The notes beneath the pieces are model-generated. The model was given only the letters and a program-made list of their open reading frames with translations. It was not told where the DNA came from and did not search any database. Below are positions 44,532 through 56,200 of a stretch of DNA of 64,000 nt, piece after piece. A program made the translations under genes and the position numbers. Numbering within the stretch: the stretch's first letter is position 1; each line of letters begins with the position of its first letter. The stretch is from Phytophthora quininea (lineage: Eukaryota; Oomycota; Peronosporomycetes; Peronosporales; Peronosporaceae): positions 248,001 through 312,000 of the forward strand of contig JAAVTG010000545.1 of NCBI GenBank assembly GCA_011947345.1, read 5' to 3'.

Positions 44532-46805
44532 CTACGGACTTATCAACGGAATCTTAACGAACTTAGTAAGTTTTTCCAAGCGTTGATAGAGTTCACAGCG
44601 TCCTGCATCATGGACCTGCTTACAGAATTTGCACCGCAAGCAACAGAAGTGTGCATCATGCCCCTGTCCACCACAGACGCCACACGGGCCATACCTTCGT
44701 CGTTCACCGAATCCCTCTCGTCGAGTAGTTTGGTCCTGGATAGGTGATCGTGGCTGAGGGACTTGGCGACTCACTGAGTCGGATCGGCCCTGTGCGGGTC
44801 GGTTCGAGGAGGAAGTTGGCCGATCGTTTATCCGCCTGCTACGATCGTTACTGTGTCCAGCATTAATGTAATCTTCGGCAGAGTCATAGTCGGACTCATT
44901 GTCGTGGCTGTCGTCGCTCTCACTACCCGACCAGTCATACAGGTTGGCATTTTGCGTTGCCCTGCGTTCATCAAGGGCCGCCAGCCAATCATCTTCGGAG
45001 GCTTCCATCAATAATACTCGGCGATCACGGGCATCATCCCGTCGGTTACGACGATCGTCTTGATGACCGCGTGGATCATCACGTCGTTCATCTCGGCGGC
45101 TATCGCGTCGCGGTTCACTCCTGCGAGACGGCTCCCGTCTAGAGTCGCTTTTGCAGCTCTCCCTATCACGGTCCGTGGAGAGACGGTCACGTTGCTTCTT
45201 GCGCTTCTCGCCGAGTAGTCTATGGTTGATTATCTTCTCAACCCGGTGGATATCGTCGAGTCTTTGAGGATAGACGAGGTCCATTACTCCATCGTCACCA
45301 CAGTTGGGTAGGAAGTGCTCAACATGGTCGACTGCATCAGCGCCTCCTCTCTCATACTGGATCTGCGCGGCTCGGGCGTATTCATTGAGCCGCTGTAGGA
45401 AGTCGCATACATGCTCATTTTCTCGGCGCTTCGCTGAGTAGTAGCGTGTGCGTGCTGACTGCTCGAACTACGAGCAGTAATAGTCAAGAAAGGCATCGCT
45501 GAGTAGACTCCACTTTCGCTGACTCTTCTTCGGGAGTTGGCGATACCATCCCTTGGCCGCTTTACCGATACTTAGCGAGAATGGCTCGCACCAAGAATCT
45601 TGTGGCATGCGAGTTCCCTTCATCTCGTATATGAAACGTTTGATCCATTGCAGGGCATCATCTGAGCAGTATCGCTTGCCTTCGAAGGTGGTGATCTTGT
45701 CAAGCGGTGCATGGGTCCGCATTTCAATTACCTGACCCCGGTCGCTGTCGGACTCGGCGAAACTGAGTCGGCGAATGACACCATTCGGGGATTCTTCGAG
45801 CTCCTTAGGGTCTTCGCTCGCCATCATCACCTACTTCCGCAGCATCTTCGGCGTTATACAACTTAGCAAATCTGTCGTGACGTAGGATTCCGTGATTCGG
45901 GGTGACCATGTGTGAGTCGGCGAAATACGGAGTTTCCTCCGTCTTGCGGAATACTCCTCTTTTCGTCTTCGGAGTCTCTGGAAGAGGGACCATCACCGGA
46001 TCTTCTCTGGTTCTGGACGGCTCACCGGCTTGACGCGTCTGCGGTAAAGCTCCTTTCGCGCCGCCTTCCAGCCCAAAGGCGACCTTGAGTTTACGCTTCC
46101 ACTTCATGAGCTCAGCTCCTGCTGAGTGCTTTCCCAATGATGTAGTATCAGACTATTGGGCCTGCTGGTGCAGCGGAAACCCATCGCCCGCAGCAGGAGA
46201 ACCGTTTCTTCGACGAGTTGGTTGATGCTTGTACTATTGATCGGCTGATTGAGCTCTGCACTGAGCACTGGCCATTTCGCTTGAGTCGTCGCAATAGGAG
46301 CAAACATTATCACCCATTCACTTTTCATTCTCATTTATTCGCCGAGACGCGCGAGTACCTTGTTGGCGCTCGGCGTGTCGGCGTTCCGTGTTGCCTTGGG
46401 TACAAGGGGCGGACGTTGCCCTTGAGCAACACCATAGTCATCATCATCATCATCGCAGCCGTCCGCACCTTCGCTGAGTTCAATGGCAAGATTGCGTTCC
46501 ACGGGACGTGAGGTGCCCACCTTGCCAACTTGAAGCGTCAGCTCTTCGACCTCGCTGAGTAGTTCATTGGTCGTCTTCACATCGCCGTACTCGGCTTTCT
46601 CTTCATCTTCATCCTGGTCTCGGACATCGAAGTCGCCATCTTGAACCGTACGCATGTCCTCTGCCGTTGCATTGGCCACGTTGACATTGCCCAAATCAGA
46701 CTCGGCGATCGGCGATAAATTGGTCACCGAATTCGCTGAGTTCGATCTAGGGCTTCCACCCGTCGATGGCGTCACGATGTTCGGCGGTGTCGATCCCTTG
46801 ACCAT
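44532..46805 (-). pseudogene. gag of the dual-RNase H gypsy element
   Basis: Read in several frame blocks (46805-46335, 46137-45805, 45830-45468, 45496-45284, 45284-44532). The capsid-like part shows DALQWIKRFIYEMKG and SKAAKGWYRQLP-type residues around 45,560-45,690. A long Arg/Asp/Ser-rich linker follows and then a zinc-knuckle-like Cys/His cluster (CGVCGGQGHDAHFCCLRC) near 44,680. The start ATG 46805 lies ~65 nt downstream of the primer-binding site. Confidence 0.7.
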
Positions 46806-46870
46806 CTTCTCTCACGTAGATTCCCGGAACCTTGGTTAGCTGGTACCTACAAAACAAAACACACCCTGTT

Positions 46871-46887
46871 CCCGGGTCGCGGCACCA
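46871..46887 (-). other. Primer-binding site of the gypsy element
   Basis: On the minus strand TGGTGCCGCGACCCGGG; the plus strand reads like a tRNA 3' end, CCCGGGTCGCGGCACCA. It lies ~65 nt before the gag ATG. The matching tRNA was not identified. Confidence 0.65.
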
Positions 46888-46889
46888 GT

Positions 46890-47780
46890 TATGGTGTTGG
46901 AGAACACACAAAATCGTCAAGTTTGGCTTCCTCGCAATACACACAACAAATTCGCCGAGTCTAAGGTCGGCGACTCTGTGTGGCCTGCGCTAGGGTTGTC
47001 CCTTCGCGATTCGGCCCTTCCGGGACAGCGGTGGAATTGATCCGCAGTCGCCAGCTACCAATCTCGCCAGAGGCCTGCCTGAGCTTAGCAGCCTCCGTTC
47101 CTCAACCCTGTGACCTCACACCAAAGGATGGACGTCGGCGCGCGAGCGCTTTTACAGGTCACCGAGCGCAGCGCACGCCCGACTAGAAGATTAACGACGT
47201 TCTCGGTTAGAAACCCGTCGACTCGCCAAGTTAACGAGATTTGACTTCGCTGGTGATGAGAAATGTCCTACCCCGGGCCGACCTTAACTCTTGGCGCTAC
47301 CAGTCGCTTCCCCTACAAGCTATGCCTCTCGGGGAACGACGGGAGACATCCAGCCCGTACAGGGACATACCGGAAGAGTGTGCACTTGTCTAGGACTTGG
47401 AAAATTCTGCTCTGTTAGTTATATCGTAGTCTTCTGTGGAAACTCTAAGGGGTTTCCGTTTCCTATCCTTTCTATACAACTATGCAATGAAATGGCCCGT
47501 TATTACTCCTACCTTGCCCGCGGTGACCTCTGCCGCAACGGCTCTTCGCCCCCTGAGACCCTTCGTAGCCAAAGATCTTGGGCTCGCCAAGTCGAAGTTG
47601 ACCCTTCGCCAAGTCGAGATCAGTCTTTTGCCAAGTCGAGGTCAACCCTTCGCCAAGTCTGGCCAGACTCGACTGGACTTCGCTGAGTCGGATAAGACCG
47701 ACTCACTGAGTCTTCTTAAGTCACATTCGCTAACTGTGTACCAAACACAGTTCGCTGACTTAGTGGCTGACCGCCTGAGC
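46890..47780 (-). other. Presumed 5' LTR/leader of the gypsy element
   Basis: Non-coding and rich in the nonamer (46952, 47223, 47584, 47606, 47650, 47680). No matching second LTR could be found near 36.7-38.7 kb, so its limits are unknown. Confidence 0.4.
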
Positions 47781-47781
47781 C

Positions 47782-50350
47782 TTGGCATATGCTAGAACAG
47801 AGGATTTGCAACACCACAGTGGCGCCGCTGAAAATCACGCTGCGAAGGATACTGAAACGTATCGCTACCATGCCCGTAAGTACTTGCCCATACAGCGTGG
47901 GTTTCTCCGAGACTACACGAAGGAGCTTGAGCAATTTGGTTTCGTGAGGCGCAACGACAGGTCGCAGTGGCTTGTGCTGCGGTGCCAGTACGCAAGGCTG
48001 GCACAATTAGTAGCTTTCGCATCACCAATGACTACAGGCCAGTCAACAGGATGACTGTCCCGATTGCTGGTGTCATGCCAAACCTGGATGTCAAGTGGCG
48101 GGCTCCTACGGGTTTGCAAAATTCGATGTCATGAAAGGTTTTTGGCAGATGCCACTCCACCCGGACTCACAAGAGGTGCTCTCTTTCATGACAGAAGACT
48201 TCGTTTTCACACCGCTTCGAGTGCCCCAGGGGGTCATGGACTCGTCGGTTAACTTCCAGAACCAACTACAAGAAGTATTTCGAGAGCTACTTGGTCATCA
48301 TTGTCTGATTTGATTTGAATTGACGACATTATCATCTATGCGGAGTCGGCAACAGTGTTTCTGATCACGCTGCATCAGTTCTTCGAACTGGTGGATGAAC
48401 ATCGCCTCCGGTTCAATGCGAAGAAGAGCATCATATACTGTAAGGAGGTGCTGTGGTGGGGGCGTTTGGTGTCTGGTACAGGAGTAAGACATGATTCGAT
48501 GAGGCTCTTACGACAATTCCATTTCCACCTACCATCGCTGCTCTCTAACAATTTTTGTGCGCGGGGAATTGGCTACTTGCATCTCTCCCGGTCTTCGCTC
48601 GAGTAGCATCGCCTATCACAGCTAAGCTGGAGCGGCATCTCGAGGCTGTGGGAAAACGCAATCGAATGCGCTCCAAGCTGGAATTGGCTGGACAGGCTCT
48701 GAGGGTGCGGACTTCGACACGCTGCGCATGCTGATAGCTGTCTCGCTCCCGCAGCATTTTCCTGCGGACGATTTGGACATCTGTGTTCTAACGGATGCAT
48801 CTCACGGGGGTTACCGTCTCTTAGGTCCGAGACTGGAATGAGAATGCACCCGTACACAACAAGATCACGAACTTCTTGTCCGCAAAGGCGGTCTTTTCAA
48901 GGGATCGTCACTCAACTGGCCCACCGTTGAGAAAGAAGCATACCAGCTGGTCAAGGCATGCACAGACCTCGAGTACTTTGAAGTGCAGGAAGGAATTTCG
49001 GATGTACACAGATCATGCCAACCTTATGGTCATATTCAACCCGTCAACGGAGATCAAACGCCACGTGAGAGACAAACTACAGAGGTGGGCGATGCGCCTT
49101 TGCGGACTACGTAATACGATTGAGCACATCGACGGAACTGCAAACGTGTGGGTTGACATGATCAGCAGGTGGGGTCAGCCCAGCACACAAGACGGTGACA
49201 CGCGATGTCTTGCAGTCCGAACGAGAAGTGCCCCCAGCAACTCGACCGATTGCGGACCCCAGTTTCGAATGGCCACAACTAGAGGACATCACTCAGATGC
49301 AGCGGAAGTTTGCTAAGATGCTGCGTGGGATGGAGCATGAAATCGTCGAAGGGGTTATCACGATGGAGGGACGAACATGGGTCCCAAATGGTGTCCATGA
49401 GTTGCTCACACGCTTAATGATCATTGCGCACTGCGGAAATCATGGTCCTCGAGACGAACAGCCAATGAGAACGCTTCTGGATACCCACTTTGCGATTCAG
49501 CAACTGCCTTCCAAGGTGCAGAGGTTCCTGCAGAATTGCTTGATCTGCAAACATAGCCAACGTGGTCATCTCGTTCACAGCCCATGGGGATCGACGTTCA
49601 ATGCGGAGAAGCGCAATGAAGGTGTATAGTGAGACTGTCTGTCTCTTGATGAGAGCTTTGGTGAGAACCAGTACGTCCTTGTCATTAAAGATGCTCTCAT
49701 GCATTATTGTGAGCTGTCTCCAAGTACGGCGGCATCGGCTTGGGATGCAGCTGATGGGATGATGCCATGGTACATGCGCTACGGGAGATCGGAAGTTTTG
49801 GTGTCCGACCAAGAATCGCACTTCCGCAACAAGATGATCAAGCTGTTGTGTCCCAAGTTGAAGATTGAGCACACGTTCACGCCATTACAAGCTGGATGCC
49901 AGAGAATGGCCATACCTCCTGCCAATAATCCAAGCAAACATCAACCACACGCCTGCCGCTCGGGGATCACTCGTCGATTGAGCGCTTTCTTGGTCTGCCA
50001 GCTCCCTCTGCGCTGGACACGGTGGCGGTGAAAGTGGACGGGATGGCTGCGGTACTGCCAGGAAAAATCGGTGACGACGCTATGCAGTACCTCGCCAGCT
50101 GCGTGAAGCATTACGGGGCATGCACAAGGCTGTGGTGGACCGGAAGGAACGCACATGGCTTCAAGCCATGGCAAGGTCAAGAGGATCACCATGCAACTTT
50201 GACGTTGGAGACTATGTCCTGTGGTCTCGAGTTGACAAGCGGATCCGCACTCACAACCTGCTAGCAAGGTGGGTTGGATCATTCAGGGTGGTCGAACTCC
50301 GACCAAACTCGTTCCTGATAAAGCACTTGATGACTGAAGTTCTACATTGA
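47782..50350 (+). mobile_element. Second Ty3/gypsy relic, truncated at its 5' side
   Basis: Plus strand. It begins inside reverse transcriptase (FLRDYTKELEQFGFVRR, FAKFDVMKGFWQMPLHPD, QGVMDSSVNFQNQLQEVF), with the catalytic box around 48,315-48,345. RNase H scraps follow at 48.7-49.1 kb, then the integrase zinc region (49,195-49,629: HCGNHGPRDEQ, CLICKHSQRG), the core (49,699-50,031: VLVSDQESHFRNKMIKLL) and a C-terminal DVGDYVLWSRVDKR piece to 50350. Frames change often and the 5' half is absent, so it is inactive. It lies head to head with the dual-RNase H element. Confidence 0.82.
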
Positions 50351-51684
50351 CTCAAGTCTCAACGTCACGGAGGAGATTACTGAACTGATCTCCAACCAAG
50401 GCATGCTGCTGGGTGTTCGTGTGATGGGGCTCTTTGTGCTTTTACCACTTCCGGTGTACACGTGATACTCCCAGTAAGATAGACGGCTCCGCCCGGACGA
50501 GGGATTTATCCGGGGCCGTGGCCTGGGGATCCTTCCACATAAAAGTTCTCGGGGACCGGGAACGAAAGGGCCCTGGGCCGGTCAGTATCTTCACCTTGTG
50601 TACCCCCTTCGAAAACGGTTGTTTAATCAGGGAACGGTCACTGAGGATGTTCGGGAACGCCTTGACTTGGTACTGGTACGCTTGGGGTGGTAGATAAACA
50701 CACAACGGATCCGGAACCTACTACCAAGGTTCGGGCCCGGGAATACGGCACTCAATAAAATACACTCGGTTCTTCTGGGTTTGCTTCCCAAGGGCGAGAC
50801 CCTGAAGATGTGAATTATATATACCCGCGCCGGCCAGACCGCGGAACACACAAATATAAAGTGCCTAACTTCTTTGGGAAATGTAGGCGGAGAGAATTGA
50901 GATATTACCGTTACAGCCTCATGCGTGGTCCGGCGGTGCCGCGCTCCTAGTCTTCAAAGGTGCAGCGGTCCGCACTGCGTAGAGGTTCGACTTGCGCTCT
51001 TGAAGGGAAAAGGGAGACTGATTTTTGGCCGCCCCAGCGCACTCCGCTTGGGCGGGTTACGTTCCTACAAGCGGGAACCTTCCACTCTTGTTGACTATGG
51101 TTTGGGAGCCTTGACTTGATTTCACTATAAGCCGGAGGGTGCAGCGTGGCTTGCCCATCGTCTGGTTGGGGATTTCAACTGGAATATGCAGAGAGCCGGC
51201 CGGTTTCTTTGCGGCGGATGGGAAGCACGATCCTGATTCATCTTGATTTGAGTATGCCGGCGTACAGGGGTCCCGGTCCGGACTTCGTCGTTTGGCTGAC
51301 CGGTTCCCAATTCAGGTCCCAAAACGGGGTGGTCCACACACATTAAGGATTAGTTCGAAATTGGTGTGGCACACCTTGACTTGAACTTGAGGTGGTCCAA
51401 AGACGGGCCGGGGCCGGGGCTTCTCGGAGAATTTACCCGGCACTATGCCTCATTCGGGAGTTCAAATCCCATCGTTTGGATGACGCGCTGCATTGGTGGG
51501 AGTTCCTGGGTCTCCTGGGCCGGACTTACAGATGTCGGGGACTATGGGGATCAGCGGCGAACATGCTCAAGGATGTACCAGTGAAAGTACAAGACTATAT
51601 CGACGAAGTACAGGATGACGAGCTTACGGAAGCACTACTGCCGTCGAACGATACGAACTAATGGGGGCGTATTGCGTGGATTTT
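50351..51684. other. Repeat-like stretch without recognised genes
   Basis: The phrase CCTTGACTTG recurs (about 50,660, 51,110, 51,370) along with GGGCCGGGG-like blocks, which suggests repetitive sequence, perhaps the LTR of the preceding relic. No domain was recognised in the short frames. Confidence 0.35.
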
Positions 51685-51810
51685 CACATCAGCTCGATCA
51701 TGTCGGCAAGCTCGAAGATGGGGGCAAGGCGATGATCACGATGGACATCGGATTACGCGGCATGATGACAAAGACCAGCAGACTACGGGGCACACCAAAT
51801 GAATGGCTGT
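51685..51810 (+). repeat. Second copy of the 120-bp dispersed repeat
   Basis: Same orientation as 31495-31620; it lies about 140 bp before the copied IDH fragment. Confidence 0.8.
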
Positions 51811-51948
51811 GGCCTCGCATACTGGAGAGGCCGGTAGCTAGATCAGGCTGGGCAGTTCCCTCATTAATAGACTTTCGCTTTACAACAACAACCATCTGGA
51901 TCTGTGCGATACGCGCGCGATTCGTGGATTGACATTTTGACCGCGCCG

Positions 51949-52384
51949 GTGCACCAGAAGGGCGGCGAGACCAGCACTAACTCCATTGCGAGTATCTTTG
52001 CGTGGACGCGGGGGCTTTTGCACCGCGCCAAGTTGGACAACAACACGCAGCTTAAACTTTTCTGCGAGGAGCTCGAGGGCTGCATCGTCGAGAGCGTCGA
52101 GAACGGCCAGATGACCAAGGACCTCGCCTTGCTCATCCACGGCTCGGACATGACGCGCGACCACTACCTCGACACGTTCCAGGTACGAACTGCTTGACCT
52201 GTCACGTTGGATCATTATCAGCTTCTTAACTCTTTTTTTTGCCATTGTCAGTTCATTGACAAGATTGCGGATAACCTACGTGTGCGTCTCGCCGCCAGCC
52301 CCAGCTTCGGCGCAGCGAAAATGTGAATCCACGATCCGCGCATGCATCACCACGCGTATCAACCAAGTAAAAACAAACTGCTAG
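51949..52384 (+). pseudogene. Copied 3' end of isocitrate dehydrogenase
   Basis: 436 bp apparently identical to 29490-29925, from the middle of exon 3 ([15 protein letters not shown]) through the last intron, exon 4 and ~58 bp of 3' flank. The retained intron shows a DNA-level copy, not retroposition. It lacks the active-site part and any promoter. Confidence 0.93.
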
Positions 52385-53060
52385 TTCTCTGAAATTTACT
52401 TTCAGAGTTCATAAGGACCTACCTCGACTATCATCGAGCAAGAAAGTCTAATTTCTTAAAAACGTTATGATCACTTTGGCTCAAACTCTCATAGCAAGAA
52501 ACAATAACACAGCTTGAAATCTCAAAAACTCAGCCGTATTTTTGCTTTCGGTCTACCTGACGCGATAAACCATCTTCAACCTGCAAGTTTATTTTGCAAG
52601 GTAGACCACTTTTCCTATACAAGCAGTAAGAGCAGCTCACTGCAATAGCTAATTCCAAGTATAAATTAATGTTCTTTCTTCAGAAGAGTTCAAGCGACAA
52701 GCAGCAACACGCGTAATTCACGCACATCAAAGCTCGATACAGCTCGATCTCACTGGGTGGGTGGGTGAATGTGGCAGCAATTTCACAACGTTTGGCAGTA
52801 GTCAACTGCTCTATTCGACGACTACTGTACTCTACGACAGAACCAACAGAGAATCCGCACAACTACTAGTAGTTAATCATTTTCAAGTCAACCAAATACT
52901 CCGCGACGGCAAAGCAGCAAATACAATCGGGACGCAGCAGATGCCGAATATCTTCACAAACTAAACAAAGCCATAACTCATCACCAACAAACAAATTGTA
53001 ATTATAGCAGCTCATTCAAAATAAATTTCAGAGCTTCTCCGGGCAGGGCACGGCCTTGTA
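52385..53060. mobile_element. AT-rich inverted-repeat element, MITE-like
   Basis: 676 bp separate two blocks that are adjacent near 29.9 kb. Inside, CTCTGAAATTTA (52387-52398) pairs with TAAATTTCAGAG (53022-53033). The right end carries a further GC-rich part up to CGGCCTTG that has no counterpart on the left. No transposase frame is present, and no clean target duplication was found. Confidence 0.45.
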
Positions 53061-53187
53061 GTGAATGAATCGATCCTTCTTCGGATTATGCTGTTCTACA
53101 GGGCAACTTCAACGACCGATTGACTTTTGTGGAATGTACTAAGTGTTTGGCTGGTATTGATTTTTGGGGCGTACGAACTTTTCCTGG

Positions 53188-53203
53188 GCTGATTCCGCAT
53201 TTT
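53188..53203 (+). promoter_or_regulatory. Core promoter of the HECT ligase gene
   Basis: GCTGATTCCGCATTTT matches the 16-nt oomycete core (GCTCATTYYNCAWTTT) at all but one position and ends 24 nt before the ATG at 53228. Confidence 0.65.
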
Positions 53204-53227
53204 GTTCTGCTAGGCGAAGCTAGCCCC

Positions 53228-56200
53228 ATGTCTCGCCGAGCGAGCGACGCCAGCGCCAGCGACGAGGATGAGGAGGTGCTGAACGCCGCCTTTAACGAAC
53301 TGGAGGAGCAGGACGCGCTGGCCCGCCAGCTGGCGCGCGGCGGCTTCTTCGGGGGCGACTTTGGCGAGGGCAACGTGGATGGGGAGACGCCAGCGCCCCG
53401 AGCCGAGAACGACCGAGCGCCAACCGCATGCTGGAGGCGCTAGAGGCGCTGGCCCAGGAGGCTGAGGACTCGTCACTGCGAAGTCTGGTGGAGAGACTGC
53501 ACGGCGAAGGATCGGTGCGGTCTTGGAGCAGTCCGTTACGGGGAATACATACCAAGTGCTAATTGTTAGGGGTGATATTGGTGCTACTATAGGTGCTCGG
53601 AGCCATGTTCCCGCTGTCTCAACTACTGTCTGGGGGCAGCAACCCCAGATTCCAGAGGATGCTGGAGGCGATTGGGGCGGACCAACCGACCCACTCGCAG
53701 ATTGTAAGTGAAGGCTGAGAGATGTGTAGCAGATAGTACTAACATTGATCATTGTGTTTTGTTGTCTAGTCGGGCTTGTCGGAGCTCTGTGAGACGCTAT
53801 CGCTGTCCACAGAGGAGTCGCTGGCCGTCTCAGGGTTCAATGTGGACAACTTTGTGCCGGCGGTGGTGACTTTGATCCGCCTCCCAACGTCCATGGAGGT
53901 TCTACTGCTGGCAGCGCGAGCCCTGTCGACCATTTTGGAACTGTACGCCAGTACTGCGATCCCCAAGGCCACAGCGGAGCAGCTGATCCCGTCACTGTGT
54001 GAAAAGCTGCTAGAGATTGAGTATATGGATGTGGCCGAGCTAGCGCTACAGATTTTGGAGAGAATTGTGTGCAAGGCAGAGCCAGCATTGACTGCTGCGG
54101 GTATTGCCAACGTGGCGAGACTTTGCGCACAGTACAGGATGGAAGTGATCCAGGAGAACGGGATCATCGCCCTGCTGCAGTTTGTGGACTTCTTTCCGCT
54201 GGAGATTCAACGCCGAGCGGCGAGAATTGTTTGCCAGCTTTGCACGGATTTCCCACTGTCGATGGAGGACAAAATGCGTCTGGCACTACCTTACATAACG
54301 AACTTGTTGCGTTCGTTCGACAGTGAAATTTTGGAAAACAGCTTTGACTGCTTACGGAAACTTGGGGAAAGCACAGCCTTCTCAGAGAGCCCTACATTTG
54401 CGTCGATGGTCGCGAGTGAAGAGATTTGTGCCATTCTTCTAGAAAAGCTGACGGTATATGCAGACGGAACGAGCAGTCCGGCGACTCAATTGTCGGCCAT
54501 GGGGTATACGAGCATGTTGCGCTTTCTGTCGTGTCTACTCTCTTGTGTTGTGACCGAGATGGAAACTGCGTCAGTGACTCCAAGCGCTTCACATTTACGT
54601 TTTGTTCGACTCCCGCCTATCGTGGCAGCACTGCTGGGCAAGCAAGAAGTTGTGTCGGAAAATCAGCTACTTCGTGAAACGCTTAAGCTGGTGATCGTGG
54701 TGCTCCCTATCTCCGAGGAACTCTCGCCGACGGAAATCATCCCGTCCGAAATGGTTAGTCTAGCCCACGATATCTTGCCGCTTATTATTCGCGTCTACGA
54801 CATGACTTCACGTGCAGATTTACGCTACGACTGTCTGGGCGTTATCTTCCGAAGTTGTTCACTGCTGTATGCAAACCAGCGGTCATTCACGACACAAGAA
54901 CCTGCCGAGTTGTCGCGTTTAGCCGCATTCCTGGCTCGTGTGTTACGTCCCCGACGCACCAGCTTAGCAGTGTCATCTGCGAATTCTACCACAGAGAAGG
55001 ATCTCCTTCCTGTGGATCTAGCGCTGCGTATAATTGAAGTGCCACTGCTGCACACTGGGGCTCGACAGACGGCGAAAGACATTTTCGAGCGCCATGGGGT
55101 TGCAAGTGTTATTCGCCTGTATGCGTCAAGTCCAAAACAGGGAGACCCACTTGATGGCGATTTCCAGGAGATCCAGTCTACTTGCGCTCGACTCGTGGCT
55201 GACTATTTGGGCGAAGGCACTTGTATCGTGAGCGTGGTAGCGCAGCTTCAGCAATTGTCGAAAGAGCTGGAAAATGCCTTGCATAGTGGCAATCCACAAC
55301 CGGGACTGCTTACAAGCTTACTGCGACTGCGGGATTTCGTTGCCCAAGGAGATGACTTTTTAACTGCACACGAGATCGCTTGCAGTGGTTTGGCGAAAGT
55401 TCTCATCAAGATTTTGTCTGCTGACGAAGGCCAACTCGCTTTCTCTGCAATGCTGGATACCCAAAATGTGAGTAATGATGGCTTGAGGTTTGTAGCGTCT
55501 CTATTGCGATGTCTCCAAGATGGAATTTCTTCAGAGAAGGATGCGTTCTCCATTTCATCCACAGAGTCAGCTCTTTCTTCTGGTAGTATCGCTACAGATC
55601 TCGACCAACTGACGCAACACATTAAAGTGCATGTACTGATCGAAGAGATACAAACAGAGGAAAAACCACGCAAGTTAGACGCCAATCTGAGCGAAGATCT
55701 GGGCCAGAAGGAAGACAATCAAGATCCCAACACGCAGCTCGCTGAACAAAAGGAAGAATCAGCTGGAGAAAGTCCTTTGCGATGGATGAAAAGAGCCCCG
55801 CTAAGACGTAATGGGAACGACTACAAGTCGAACAAACGTTCCGTTCATGACACGGTTGTGCTGGTCGAGCCGCTTGCTCGGATCGAGACGATGGAGGACT
55901 TTATTGCCGACAAGCTGTTCGGGAGGGAAGGTCCAGTCAGTCGATCCTCGGCCAGCGATCTGAAGGTGAAGAAGGGGGAGGTCAATGAGAGCGAAGAATT
56001 CGCTAACGATGTTGTAAAGCCTCGGAGAGTAATGGCGGTGTACAAGGGACAAGTCCTTCCTGCAGACATGACCATACTCGAAGCGGTTGTCAAGAATGGA
56101 AATACGGAGCCAACTACGAAAGGCAAAAGGGAGGGGAAACGTCCTGCGTCTGCTGCTGGGAGCCCTACGCTCCATCATAATCGTATCTGGAGAAACACAC

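Larger units (their letters stand above)
38689..46889 (-). mobile_element. Large Ty3/gypsy retrotransposon with two RNase H domains and chromodomain
   Basis: Order on the minus strand: primer-binding site (46887-46871), gag (46805-44532), aspartic protease (44325-43546), reverse transcriptase (about 43036-41570), a first RNase H (41523-41089), a second RNase H (about 41000-40540), integrase (40369-39122) and a chromodomain-like end (39141-38689). The second RNase H marks the archaeal-type RNase H lineage known from plant Tat and some oomycete elements. LTRs could not be delimited; the 5' LTR would lie upstream of 46889. Many frame changes, some at homopolymers, make autonomy doubtful. Confidence 0.88.
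36996..47688 (+). repeat. Dispersed nonamer TCGC(CG/TG/CA)AGT, ~40 copies
   Basis: Read directly at, among others, 36996, 37107, 37537, 37901, 38360, 38540, 38836, 39237, 39300, 39484, 39575, 40263, 40385, 40510, 40543, 40966, 41397, 42005, 42242, 42852, 44254, 44286, 45208, 45431, 45496, 46471, 46552, 46733, 46952, 47223, 47584, 47606, 47650 and 47680 on the plus strand. On the minus strand it is at 37150, 41448, 42739, 43209, 44761, 45752 and 46700. Chance expectation for four nonamers on one strand in 10.7 kb is about 0.16. Confidence 0.9.

Noticed and set aside
51440..51500. tRNA-like GTTCAAATCCC segment
   Set aside because: No D-arm, anticodon stem or acceptor stem pairing could be drawn around it.
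52340..52385. IDH fragment as a Helitron-captured piece because it ends in CTAG followed by T
   Set aside because: There is no hairpin in the ~15-20 bases before CTAG, and the same CTAG occurs at the source locus, so it is coincidental.
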